Part shown: positions 7,807 through 15,872 of the stretch, piece after piece
Numbering within the stretch: position 1 is the first letter of the stretch
Layout: every line of letters begins with the position of its first letter
IMG/VR virus record: IMGVR_UViG_3300040801_005227
Span: 1 to 21,146 of that record
Length of the DNA stretch: 21,146 nt
From: a virus
Strand: one strand, 5' to 3'
Notes under the pieces: model-generated
Told to the model about the DNA's origin: nothing
Databases searched by the model: none
What the model saw: only the letters and a program-made list of their open reading frames with translations
Made by a program: the position numbers and the translations under genes

Positions 7807-10800
7807 TTATCGCATTTCCTCTCTAATGATTCTCAGAACTGTTGACTCGACCTCGTCTCTCATGCGGTTGGCAGTGTGTTTTGCCACCGGTGCAGTGATT
7901 TGTATGGGAACAGAAACTGAAATCCCCCCCAGCTCGCCGCCCCCCATTTTGTTTTTTGGTACGACATACTCGGGTCCATTTTCTGCTAAATTGTAAGTAG
8001 CGCCTGAATTGAGCCCAATGCCGGTGACAGGCTCATTGAGAAGGCCGCCGGATGCCATGCCGTAAACGACGCCGCTTTTATTGGCGATGGCGCCGGTGGA
8101 CAAGGTTGTCGCTCCGTTGCCGCCCAAGTTAAACAGACTCGACAGTCCGCTACGGATAAATGTGGCAGCATATTCTTTTAAGATATCGTTTAAAATTCCG
8201 GTGGTTACATCTCTTAATTCTTCCAGTATGCCGATGCCAACGTCTTTAAGGTTGTCGAATTCAAATCTCATAAAGGTGAAAAAGCCTTCGTCCCAGGCTT
8301 CGGCAATATTGTCAGCACCTCTTACCCAGGTATTCGATACCCGTTGGGCCAATGTTTGCTGTTCTGCCAGTAAACGGTGTGTGCCGGCCTGCATCCCGCG
8401 GTAGACACCCTCACCGGTGCTTTCATATTCCTGGCCCTCAAGGTATTGAGCTTGCAGTTCATGTTGCTTGGAATACATTTCGCGGTAGGCGCTGACCACA
8501 TCGCCGGTCAAATCAATGCGCAACTGTTTTTCCAGTTCGATCAGTTCCTTTTCTTTTTCGTAATGTTCCTGGCTCATCACATGGGTGCGCTCGTGCATGG
8601 AGCGAAAAGCGTCAAGGGAGGGTGCGATCATTTTCGTCTTAAGGGCCCGCACACGCTGGTCGTAAATTTTGTCAGCGTCATTTGTAGGCATGTTCATATA
8701 ATCGCTAGCTCGCATGCGGTTGAGGCGTTGAAGTTCAAGCTCAAAAAGTCGATCGTTGTTTGGGCTGGTTCCCAGTTCAGTAAAGCTACGGTTTAAGGCG
8801 TCGTATTCGCCTTTGGTGTGGTTTAAGGCTTCATCGAGCTTGTCCAGCTCAGCGGCTAGGCGCGCATAGGCCTCTTCGGCGTCAGTGCCACCCAGTGCAC
8901 GCAGCGTGTTGACTTGAGCCCTGAGAGCATTATTGATTTTTTTAACGTTTGCCTCTGACAGACGGTCAGGGTATTGATCGGTTTTGCTGAAAACATCTTC
9001 CAATACTTTCAAGCGCGGCCGTATTTCAGTGTTTTTGATTTCGGCTTTGCCGTAGCGGTCGATTGCATCGATCATTTCCATAGTCAGGCCGTATTCCTCC
9101 TTGAGATACGGCAGACGTTCTTTTAAATTTTTGATATAGTTGTCGTGCTTGGCCTTTTCATTTTCCCAGAACTTGCCCCCGGTGTAACCGAGTTTGTCGT
9201 AGGCCATTTGAAAGTCGCGCATAGCCGGGCCAAGCAGGTATTGACCGCGCTGGAAATCCATTTGTTCGGTGAAAATGCGCTCGCGTTCTTCTTGTTCCTG
9301 CGGTGGTAAACCCTGCCACTGGTTGCGCAGATTCCACAGCTGAACGTTTGCGTTGCGGTCCTGTTCCTGAAATTGCCCCGGCAGTGGAGTCGGCATGAGC
9401 TTGAAAGCGTACTCGATCGATTTGCTTAACTGATTGGACCATTTAATGGCCTCTTTGTCGGAAACTGGTTTTAGATTTTGCCAGAGGATCTCACCTGGCT
9501 CGGCGTCGGCGGCGGCGGCCAGATTTCGTAGCGTGCGTTCGAACTCGCCCAGCGAGCCGTTGAGTTCATCGATGGTCTGCATGATTCTGGCAACGTAATC
9601 CTTGGTCATCTGCGGCGCATTGTCCCAACCAAACTTGTCGACTTTGCCCGGGCCCCAGTTGTAAGCGGTCAGTGCCTTTTCAAGGTCGCCATATTTGTCG
9701 AGCATTTTGCGCAAATAACCAACACCGCCCATTACGTTTTCTTCAACATCAAAGGCGTTCTTAACACCCATTTCCTTGGCGGTGCCTTCCATTAGTTGCA
9801 TCAGGCCTTTTTCGCCGGATGTGCCAATTGCTCCTGGTTTAAACTGGGATTCTTGCTTGATAACAGCATAGATCACATCGGCGTGGATTTTATAGGCCTG
9901 CGAGGCTTTCGAAACAACTTCATCCAGACCTTCCAAATTATGCATCAGTTGTCCGAAAGACCGATTCGTGTACCGCATCTGATCGGTGTAGGCGCGGGCG
10001 CGATCGGCCATGTTGTCGAAATCGTCGACCCATGCCTGAAGGCGATGCTCGGGGCGGTTAGGCATGAAATTCATTCCCATGCCTTCTTGTGCAATGGGCC
10101 GCTGTGGGCCGTAATCTATATCCGAAGTACCGATTCTCCCGGACAAGATCCCGGTTAACCAGTTGGGTTTGCTGGTCAAATCGCCAAGCGGATTGCCGAC
10201 TTTGAGGCGCGGATCGAATTCACGATAGGACTTGATGACAAATTTGGCGTGTTCAATACTGTGGGCCAATTCCACGCGTTGCTGCTGGACTTCAGAGGCG
10301 ACCTTGTTTACGCTGCTGATTGAGGTCAAAAGGCCGGCATTAACCGCTTCGAAGAGTCGTCTTAGATCTTCGGTCACGCCTCTTAAATTGGTTTCCGACC
10401 AGGTGCGCATGGCCCCGGCAAAGCCTTTTAAAGCCGCATCAAAGGTGCCTTTGCCGGCTTCCTGTTGCCTTTCAATCACATCGGCAATGACTTGCTCAGG
10501 GTTCTGAACGCCTTTTAAGCGCAAGTCCCTGACCGATGAAATAAATTCTAGCGGCTTGATGTAGCCTGTGGTGCCCAGATCACGCGCCAGATCAGAGAGC
10601 CTTTCCATTTGGTCACCGGACAGTTCAGCCTCGAGCTTGAGTTGACTCATGACTTTTTCCATGTCGGTGACAGGCCGGATGATAGCTGCGATGATGCGCG
10701 AGAATTCTTGCCACACGAACAGGGTGGCGGCGATACCACTCATAATGATTGAAAAGCGGCCCAGCTTAGAACCTGCAAAACCGATGCTTTTGGACATCTT

Positions 10801-12750
10801 ATCGACACGCCTGCGGCTTTCACCCATGATTTTAGAGTGTTCTTTCCATTCACGGGTTGCTTGGCTGACTAATTTTTTATCATCGCTCATCATCCTGCCC
10901 ATGATGTCATAGGCGCGTTTGACATCGGACTCTAGTATGCGGTATTGCTTTGAACTTGCCGGGTGTTTTTGAAGAAGATCGTGGTGTTGGCCTATTTGGC
11001 TGTCCATGTTTTTCATGACCCGCATGTACTGGCTGCCTTGTTGAGCGGCTTTTTGCAGCTGTTCTGTGGTCATTTTGATATTGGGATGTAGCCTGTTGAA
11101 AGCGTTGGCAAGCCGCTCGACAGTCTGGGCATTGCTTGAATCAACCGCCGGCCAGAGCCGGTTCCAATCTTTTTCGGTCATCCCGGAGGTTGCAGCGCTT
11201 CTGGCTTTTTCGAGTTTTTGAAGCGCCTGTTCGGCGCGGGCATCCAAGAAACCGCCGTATTTGGCCGCTACACGGTCTTCAGCAGTCATTACTGGTGGTT
11301 TGTCACGCTTTGCCAATCGTTTGGAGCGGGCTGGATGGGATAAAACTTTGTTGAGTTTTGCTTCGGTATGGAGTGCTTCGGCCTGTAAGGCATTGCCGGT
11401 TTCAAACAAATCGTTAAGTTCCCGCTGATTTTTAGGCATGATCTTCGCGGCCTGTTTATCAAGCTCCATGTAGCGTGTCTTTAATTCGAGGTTTTCGAAT
11501 TGCAGCGCGTTTTGGCGTTGAAGGCCTTGTTCGAGTATCGGCTGGTAGTGGGCGATTTGTTTGTGATGGCGTTCGACATCGGCCATGGTAGCCATGTTGA
11601 CAGGTGTGGCTTGCAAAAATTGCTGAGATTTTTGGACCCAGGTATCAGCATCGGCAATCGTGCGGTTGACCTTGGAAAGTTCACGGCCGATTTGAAGCCG
11701 CCGCTGGGAGATGCCAGCCAGTTCTTCGAGTTGCTTTTTGGTGTGCTGGTGACGGTAAGCTTCGTCTGCGTAATTGGCTTTCTTAATTCGTTCGGCGTAT
11801 TTTAATTGATCGCGGTACTCGGAATGGGCCAGCTCTCCATCGGAGCGCAGGCTCTCGTACTCTTTTTTCAATGTGTCGATACGCTTGGCATCGGTTTGAT
11901 CAGTATAATCAAGGGCCCCGGCTCCGGCTTTGTAGCGTTGGGCGGCCCCGCGCCCGGAACCGCGGAACTCTCCGCGCTGTTGCTGGGATTCAAAGGTTTC
12001 ATCGTAGAGACGTTTTAGACGTTTGCCCGCAATTTTTTTTTCAATTTTTTCGTTATTGGCCAGAATCGCTTCGTTCTTGCGTTTGTTCGACTCGACTTCC
12101 TTGCGGTTATCGGCCTCGAGTCGCCGGAAGAAATCGTTTGTTTTACCGCCCTGTAAAGAAGCGTCTGCCTTGGCGTCCGCACGCACCCGTCCGAGATGTT
12201 CATCGTACTTGCGCCCGGCACGTTCAACCATTTTTTCACGGTTGTCGAAAAGATTTTGCCACACGCGCTTTAATTCGTCGGCTTCTTTGATACGATTTTT
12301 ATGCCAATAAGCGGCCATAGCTCGGCCTGTCACCGACTTGGGAACCGGATCTGTTTCGTATTTTTTTATTTGCTTAAGAAGTTGCAGTCGTTTCTGATAG
12401 ATGCTGGCCATTTCCTTGTTGATACGGGCACGGGCAGACTCGACCACATCGGTACGGGTTGCATAGGGCGTTTTGGGCCGTTCATAAAGAAAGCTGCTGG
12501 CCTGACGCCCGGAACCGCCCGCACGGCCCAGCATTTTTAACCGGTGTTCAAGACGGGCCAATTTTGCTTCAGCCTGTCCGAGCCCGGAAGTGTCGATACG
12601 CAGCGCCAACCGTTGCTTGCCCAGTCGTTGCATGCGTTCAATGACGTCCTCGGTCCGTTTAGCTAACCTGACTGTTTCCTTGCGAGCCTTGGTGACGCCA
12701 TTAACAATTCCAGTAGTATCAACGCTTAGGCTTATTTTTGCGTCCGCCAT
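7807..12750 (-). CDS. Tail tape measure protein with lytic transglycosylase (SLT) domain
   Basis: The largest product, 1647 residues, mostly charged helix and coiled coil (~40-650), with a hydrophobic stretch at ~660-690 (FSIIMSGIAATLFVWQEF) and a tape-measure core after it (FISSVRDLRLKGVQNPEQVI). An SLT domain lies at ~950-1056: catalytic Glu967 in AVIKQESQF, GLMQLM at 982-987, AYNWGPG at 1029-1035. The C-terminus is Gly-rich, ending in a charged helix (RDEVESTVLRIIREEMR). It sets tail length and during infection is ejected to open the cell wall. By the usual ~0.15 nm per residue the tail would be up to ~250 nm; this is an estimate. Position after the chaperone is diagnostic. Start ATG at 12750 overlaps the chaperone extension. 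Confidence 0.93.
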   Translation of the reverse strand: MADAKISLSVDTTGIVNGVTKARKETVRLAKRTEDVIERMQRLGKQRLALRIDTSGLGQAEAKLARLEHRLKMLGRAGGSGRQASSFLYERPKTPYATRTDVVESARARINKEMASIYQKRLQLLKQIKKYETDPVPKSVTGRAMAAYWHKNRIKEADELKRVWQNLFDNREKMVERAGRKYDEHLGRVRADAKADASLQGGKTNDFFRRLEADNRKEVESNKRKNEAILANNEKIEKKIAGKRLKRLYDETFESQQQRGEFRGSGRGAAQRYKAGAGALDYTDQTDAKRIDTLKKEYESLRSDGELAHSEYRDQLKYAERIKKANYADEAYRHQHTKKQLEELAGISQRRLQIGRELSKVNRTIADADTWVQKSQQFLQATPVNMATMADVERHHKQIAHYQPILEQGLQRQNALQFENLELKTRYMELDKQAAKIMPKNQRELNDLFETGNALQAEALHTEAKLNKVLSHPARSKRLAKRDKPPVMTAEDRVAAKYGGFLDARAEQALQKLEKARSAATSGMTEKDWNRLWPAVDSSNAQTVERLANAFNRLHPNIKMTTEQLQKAAQQGSQYMRVMKNMDSQIGQHHDLLQKHPASSKQYRILESDVKRAYDIMGRMMSDDKKLVSQATREWKEHSKIMGESRRRVDKMSKSIGFAGSKLGRFSIIMSGIAATLFVWQEFSRIIAAIIRPVTDMEKVMSQLKLEAELSGDQMERLSDLARDLGTTGYIKPLEFISSVRDLRLKGVQNPEQVIADVIERQQEAGKGTFDAALKGFAGAMRTWSETNLRGVTEDLRRLFEAVNAGLLTSISSVNKVASEVQQQRVELAHSIEHAKFVIKSYREFDPRLKVGNPLGDLTSKPNWLTGILSGRIGTSDIDYGPQRPIAQEGMGMNFMPNRPEHRLQAWVDDFDNMADRARAYTDQMRYTNRSFGQLMHNLEGLDEVVSKASQAYKIHADVIYAVIKQESQFKPGAIGTSGEKGLMQLMEGTAKEMGVKNAFDVEENVMGGVGYLRKMLDKYGDLEKALTAYNWGPGKVDKFGWDNAPQMTKDYVARIMQTIDELNGSLGEFERTLRNLAAAADAEPGEILWQNLKPVSDKEAIKWSNQLSKSIEYAFKLMPTPLPGQFQEQDRNANVQLWNLRNQWQGLPPQEQEERERIFTEQMDFQRGQYLLGPAMRDFQMAYDKLGYTGGKFWENEKAKHDNYIKNLKERLPYLKEEYGLTMEMIDAIDRYGKAEIKNTEIRPRLKVLEDVFSKTDQYPDRLSEANVKKINNALRAQVNTLRALGGTDAEEAYARLAAELDKLDEALNHTKGEYDALNRSFTELGTSPNNDRLFELELQRLNRMRASDYMNMPTNDADKIYDQRVRALKTKMIAPSLDAFRSMHERTHVMSQEHYEKEKELIELEKQLRIDLTGDVVSAYREMYSKQHELQAQYLEGQEYESTGEGVYRGMQAGTHRLLAEQQTLAQRVSNTWVRGADNIAEAWDEGFFTFMRFEFDNLKDVGIGILEELRDVTTGILNDILKEYAATFIRSGLSSLFNLGGNGATTLSTGAIANKSGVVYGMASGGLLNEPVTGIGLNSGATYNLAENGPEYVVPKNKMGGGELGGISVSVPIQITAPVAKHTANRMRDEVESTVLRIIREEMR

Positions 12751-13090
12751 CTTTACCTGCTTTTGCTGCTATTTTTTTGTTGGCTTCGTCGAGAAGCGCT
12801 TTGTCGAGTATGCGGATACGATTGAAAAAACGTGTGCGGGTTGACCTGTCAGTGAGTTCCAGTTCGTCAGCCATGGCCCGTATTTCAGAAAACCGGAGCG
12901 GCTCCGGTCCGGCAAAACCCGACTCGCGGCTTAAATTCAATTCACCAAACGCTTCCCAGACCCAGATCAAATCATCATAGATCTTTGGCATTTCTTCCAG
13001 AGCGGGTATTGTTTCGCCATCACGGGCCAGATTGACAAAGAATTCGTACTTGCTGCCATACTTTAGCTGCCATCTCAGGCAGTCGATAAG
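12719..13090 (-). CDS. Tail assembly chaperone C-terminal extension (lambda gpT-like), made by -1 frameshift
   Basis: This frame has no convincing start of its own. It is open without interruption from the slippery codon at 13090 and reads LIDCLRWQLKYGSKYEFFVN, then LARDGETIPALEEMPKIYDD before the first ATG at 12991. Joined to the short form it gives a 265-residue product (142 + 123). The helical core contains YDDLIWVWEAFGELNLS and RSTRTRFFNRIRILDKALLD, and the tail is highly basic (KKIAAKAGKDGGRKNKPKR), in contrast to the acidic short form. In lambda the T part is thought to recruit the tail tube protein while the G part binds the tape measure. It overlaps the tape measure start by 32 bases. 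Confidence 0.82.
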   Translation of the reverse strand, partial: LIDCLRWQLKYGSKYEFFVNLARDGETIPALEEMPKIYDDLIWVWEAFGELNLSRESGFAGPEPLRFSEIRAMADELELTDRSTRTRFFNRIRILDKALLDEANKKIAAKAGKDGGRKNKPKR

Positions 13091-13096
13091 TTTTTT
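13067..13096 (-). promoter_or_regulatory. Programmed -1 ribosomal frameshift signal (A AAA AAC plus hairpin)
   Basis: In the zero frame of the chaperone the transcript reads GA-A AAA AAC at 13096-13090, an X XXY YYZ heptamer. A 7-base spacer (TTATCGA) is followed by a perfect 5-bp stem CTGCC/GGCAG with a TGAGAT loop (13082-13067); the loop holds the zero-frame TGA. Slippage by -1 enters a frame open for 124 codons to 12719. Placement, frame and spacing all match the G/GT system of lambda-like tails. Confidence 0.88.
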
Positions 13097-13515
13097 TCCG
13101 TGTCTTCTTCCGGGCTGTCCTCTGAATTAACTTCAGGACGAAAATTTTCCGTGCGTAGCATTTCGTCTACAACGATGCTTGAAAACTTTTCATACTTAGC
13201 CAGGACGGCAATCTTGTTTTCTTTCGTTGCCGGGATCTCGTTGCCTTCAGTGTCAATGACACCCCGCCAATCTTTTAAAATGGCCTCGGACAAAAATCGG
13301 GCATAGACCAAAGCACGTTTTTTGGGGATGTGGCGTGAATTTTCCAGCGCCTTATCATACTTTCTAAGAATTCTTTGATGATCCGGATGACTGACGTCGC
13401 CGATGGTAAACACAATTGGATCACCGTTGCGGTTAATGCCGACCTCAATTTCAACGCCTTTCTTTGATTTATCTTCGTCCATTGCAAAAAGCTCGTCGAA
13501 CGTGCTGAAATCCAT
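13075..13515 (-). CDS. Tail assembly chaperone, short form (lambda gpG-like)
   Basis: The 146-residue zero-frame product starts at ATG 13515 behind GGGGGAG. It has an N-terminal region MDFSTFDELFAMDEDKSKKG, a beta-strand segment (VEIEVGINRNGDPIVFTIGD) and helices such as HQRILRKYDKALENS, then an acidic end (SEDSPEEDTEKNL). Small acidic proteins placed between tail tube and tape measure are tail assembly chaperones. They coat the tape measure until the tube forms and are not part of the virion. At residue 142 it carries a -1 slippery site, so a minority of ribosomes extend it into the frame at 12719-13090. Confidence 0.85.
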   Translation of the reverse strand: MDFSTFDELFAMDEDKSKKGVEIEVGINRNGDPIVFTIGDVSHPDHQRILRKYDKALENSRHIPKKRALVYARFLSEAILKDWRGVIDTEGNEIPATKENKIAVLAKYEKFSSIVVDEMLRTENFRPEVNSEDSPEEDTEKNLSTA

Positions 13516-13536
13516 AAACTCCCCCTTTTGTTAAAG

Positions 13537-13582
13537 ACCGAGTATGCGCTGATTATCCTTTGATTATCAGCGCGTACCCGGT
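13537..13582 (-). promoter_or_regulatory. Long RNA hairpin between tail tube and tail chaperone genes
   Basis: The transcript folds as a stem of 21 positions closed by an AAAG loop: 18 Watson-Crick pairs, one G-U and two mismatches (C×A and A×A). The left arm is ACCGGGTACGCGCTGATAATC. It fills most of the 83-base gap between the tail tube stop and the chaperone start. It is not followed by a U run in either direction, so it does not look like a normal intrinsic terminator. It may protect the 3' end of the tail tube message, act as a processing site, or reduce read-through to the chaperone gene; the sequence does not decide between these. Confidence 0.72.
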
Positions 13583-13598
13583 TTAAATTAATGACGTA

Positions 13599-14522
13599 TT
13601 AACTGCTTTTTATAATGCGAGCCTGAACACCGGTAGTGTCGTCTTTGAGTGCACGCCAAGTCATGTTTTCGATAACGTCCTGATCCTGACCCGGAGCGGT
13701 GGTGCTTTCGGTTTCGAACTTCACGCGTGGAAACTCGAAGATGTAACTGCTGCCGCCCGAAGACAGCTGAAACTTGAGCTTCAAAGCGCTGCCGGCCAGG
13801 AACTTATCGAACAGGCGGTCATTGGTGAAATACACGTTCATATTGCCGGTCACATCCATTTTGCCGACCGCGACTTCCTGAATCGTATCGAAGCCGATGG
13901 CGTGCACGGGGCGCAAATTGTTATTGATGGTGAACGACAGCTCTTGAATATAGATGCCGTTCATATTGGTGTAGGCACCGGAATAGTTGCCTTCCTGAAT
14001 TGTCGCCACGTTGCCCATGCAGTTAAAGACGTCGTTGGTGTTGGCGCTAACCGTGGCAACGGCATTGGTGACTTGCGATAGTGTGGCATCCGACCCCAAA
14101 AATGTGATGTTGCCGGTGCAGATCGAACTGGTTGCCAGGTTGAGCGTAAAGGTGTTGACCATCATACCTGAGAACAGAAAGTACTCGTCGATATCCAAAT
14201 GGCCCTTTTCAATGGTATAAAATTTCTTGGTAATGCCATTGTTTAAGGTTAAACCCGACCAGGCTTCGAACATGGCCCCTTCGAGCAAGGAGTTGAATGT
14301 GGCGTAAGAAAATTCAAAATCAAATCCGCCACTGTTTTGTCGGGAAGTCTGGATCACATCGGAGATCATGCGGTCGCTGCGCAGCTCGGCAGAGGTGATA
14401 GTCTCGATTTCCGGGACTAAACTTTCACCAGTGAGCCGTAACTCGGTCATGCTGGCCGTAGCAGGAGTGTTCCAGGTGGTCTCTTGGGCAAAAAGTAATC
14501 TTGTCCTATTAGCATCTGACAT
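13599..14522 (-). CDS. Major tail tube protein
   Basis: A 307-residue protein beginning MSDANRTRLLFAQETTWNTP and continuing LRLTGESLVPEIETITSAEL then RSDRMISDVIQTSRQNSG. This is the signature of the phage tail tube family Phage_tube_2 ('xxExTxGxTPxxPxxxxLRxTGESL…SxElxxdR'). The rest is beta-rich, with a middle region rich in Asn/Thr and an ending FPRVKFETESTTAPGQDQDV that matches the C-terminal tube strand. It polymerises as rings around the tape measure. The call is supported by the terminator before it and the chaperone after it. A strong AGGAGGA site precedes the ATG, and a long RNA hairpin follows the stop. Confidence 0.9.
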   Translation of the reverse strand: MSDANRTRLLFAQETTWNTPATASMTELRLTGESLVPEIETITSAELRSDRMISDVIQTSRQNSGGFDFEFSYATFNSLLEGAMFEAWSGLTLNNGITKKFYTIEKGHLDIDEYFLFSGMMVNTFTLNLATSSICTGNITFLGSDATLSQVTNAVATVSANTNDVFNCMGNVATIQEGNYSGAYTNMNGIYIQELSFTINNNLRPVHAIGFDTIQEVAVGKMDVTGNMNVYFTNDRLFDKFLAGSALKLKFQLSSGGSSYIFEFPRVKFETESTTAPGQDQDVIENMTWRALKDDTTGVQARIIKSS

Positions 14523-14529
14523 TGTGCTT

Positions 14530-14536
14530 TCCTCCT
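14530..14536 (-). promoter_or_regulatory. Strong ribosome binding site of the tail tube gene
   Basis: The transcript reads AGGAGGA seven bases before the ATG at 14522, a near-perfect anti-16S match and one of the best in the window. The tail tube is needed in many copies per virion, so a strong site here fits. Confidence 0.8.
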
Positions 14537-14568
14537 ATCTCACTGTTAGTAAGATTTTAAATTAAAAA

Positions 14569-14967
14569 TTAAGCGTACACCTCATTGTAAAAAAAGGGAC
14601 AAGTCATGTTGACGATATACCAACCTTCTACCTCACCAATGTTGCGCACCACGGGGCTGCGACAAGTGATACCGGAAAAATCTTGATCCCTGAAGATTGC
14701 GGCTGCAGTATCCGCCAACACGCGGCCCTGATTAGTGCCCACATCCAGTGGGAGATGAAAATTGACAATGATAGAACCAAAACTGCGATGAAAAGGATTT
14801 GTCGTGCCGATATCGGCGCGTTGCGAATAAGACTCGACAATTTCCAAGGTGCAAAAAGTCGTGCCGGGGATCGGTGTGTAGGGTACGTTTTCATACTGTA
14901 CCGGGCAACCCGCAAAATTACTGTTGAATCGGCTTTCAATAGAAATTTGTGCGCTGGCAAAACCCAT
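14569..14967 (-). CDS. Tail terminator (DUF4128-like)
   Basis: A 132-residue protein: an N-terminal helix (AQISIESRFNSNFAG), VQYENVPYTPIPGTTFCTLEI, the strand pair RSFGSIIVNFHLPLDVGTNQGR, a helix (ADTAAAIFRD) and WYIVNMTCPFFYNEV at the end. This strand-helix pattern with a '…G.I.V..H.P...G...' centre is that of DUF4128/lambda gpU-like tail terminators, which form a ring stopping tube growth and binding the head. It precedes the tail tube gene as in most siphophages. Start ATG at 14967 is two bases beyond the upstream stop. Confidence 0.8.
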   Translation of the reverse strand: MGFASAQISIESRFNSNFAGCPVQYENVPYTPIPGTTFCTLEIVESYSQRADIGTTNPFHRSFGSIIVNFHLPLDVGTNQGRVLADTAAAIFRDQDFSGITCRSPVVRNIGEVEGWYIVNMTCPFFYNEVYA

Positions 14968-14969
14968 TC

Positions 14970-15455
14970 TTAACCCCCTACTTTAACCAATGTTTTCTTG
15001 CGCCCCGTAATAATTTTTTCTTTAAAAATAGGCTCTGCTATGCCGCGTAACAGATCAGCCACTTGTTGAAACGGGGCGCGCTCGGTGGCCTCTACGATTA
15101 GTGAGTGAGAAATGTCGTTTTCGATTGTGATCGGTACGTTTTTTTCTTGGCGTTTGAGTTTGTTTAATTCAACCAGGGCAGAGCGGCGGAATCTGGCGGC
15201 ACGCTCATCGCTGACTTTCAATGGATAAATGCCGCCTTTTGGATCGGGTCTTTTTATATTTGTTGGTGGTCGGGCTGGCATGTCGCCAAGTTTGACTCGA
15301 TGTGACAGGACATAAGAGCCAGACCAGATTGGGCTGACATCGACCAGGTGTCTGTAACCGATTTCAACCAATTGTTTTGACGCTTCAAAACCGGCGTCAA
15401 TAACTTCCCCGGTAAAATGGTCAAAAGCATCGATAAAGGCATTGCCTGTTTTCAT
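14970..15455 (-). CDS. Tail completion / neck protein (HK97 gp10-like)
   Basis: A 161-residue protein with an N-terminal amphipathic helix (FIDAFDHFTGEVIDAGFEAS), then HLVDVSPIWSGSYVLSHRVKLGD, where 'DxSPxxSGxxxxS' is the usual signature of HK97-gp10-like neck/tail-completion proteins. A basic helix (RFRRSALVELNKLKRQ) and VPITIENDISHSLIVEATER follow, the latter matching the family's 'NxxxYAxxxExG' strand region. Such proteins complete the tail and help join it to the head. ATG overlaps the upstream stop (ATGA). It lies between head closure and tail terminator, the expected place. Confidence 0.8.
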   Translation of the reverse strand: MKTGNAFIDAFDHFTGEVIDAGFEASKQLVEIGYRHLVDVSPIWSGSYVLSHRVKLGDMPARPPTNIKRPDPKGGIYPLKVSDERAARFRRSALVELNKLKRQEKNVPITIENDISHSLIVEATERAPFQQVADLLRGIAEPIFKEKIITGRKKTLVKVGG

Positions 15456-15832
15456 GGCTTTTTACCTTTTAATATCCAAAGCGCATTTGCCGGATCGGTT
15501 TTGACTTCAATGATTTCCCAAGTTGCCGATTCAAGATCAAGTTCGTCTCCGTTTTTAGGCACCGGGGTCAAATCGACTTTAGCGATATAAAAAAGACGCT
15601 CATTTTCATGGACGGTTAAATTAGATATATCAAGTGAACCAAGATTGACCTGTTGCGTGTCATCAAAAATAACCTTAATCCCGGTGTACTCGGTATTGTT
15701 CGCAGTCACTTGCCCTGTGGCAGTGTTATAAGTCGCTGAGCCCAGAACCCGATATGTGCATAGAACGGGAATGTCACCGACTGAAGCGATTACGGTACTG
15801 GCCAAATTTTGTAATGTTGTTTTGAGTCCCAT
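15452..15832 (-). CDS. Head closure / head-tail joining protein
   Basis: A 126-residue, beta-rich protein: VLCTYRVLGSATYNTATGQV, YTGIKVIFDDTQQVNLGSLD, ERLFYIAKVDLTPVPKNGDE and WEIIEVKTDPANALWILKG. The order of strands and the ending 'xxWEIIxVxTDPxxALWIL' fit phage head-closure (stopper, SPP1 gp16-like) proteins. These seal the portal after packaging and bind the tail. It follows the connector by 40 bases and overlaps the next start (ATGA). The ribosome site is weak, so reinitiation after the upstream gene is likely. The family call rests on pattern and position, not on a search. Confidence 0.75.
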   Translation of the reverse strand: MGLKTTLQNLASTVIASVGDIPVLCTYRVLGSATYNTATGQVTANNTEYTGIKVIFDDTQQVNLGSLDISNLTVHENERLFYIAKVDLTPVPKNGDELDLESATWEIIEVKTDPANALWILKGKKP

Positions 15833-15872
15833 ATTTATATCTTAGCTTTAGCAAGGTCATAAAGTCAAAGAA

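Noticed and set aside
12719-12991. Independent gene starting at ATG 12991
   Set aside because: Coding-like sequence continues upstream in the same frame as far as the slippery site, and the GGAAG before the ATG is too close to be a good ribosome site.
13537-13582. Reading the intergenic hairpin as a rho-independent terminator
   Set aside because: No T run follows on either strand, and downstream genes of the same module need the transcript.
15839-15868. Possible promoter before the head-closure gene (TTGACT, 18 bases, TAAGAT)
   Set aside because: The -10 box is poor and transcription would begin at or next to the start codon, leaving no leader; chance match in an AT-rich gap.
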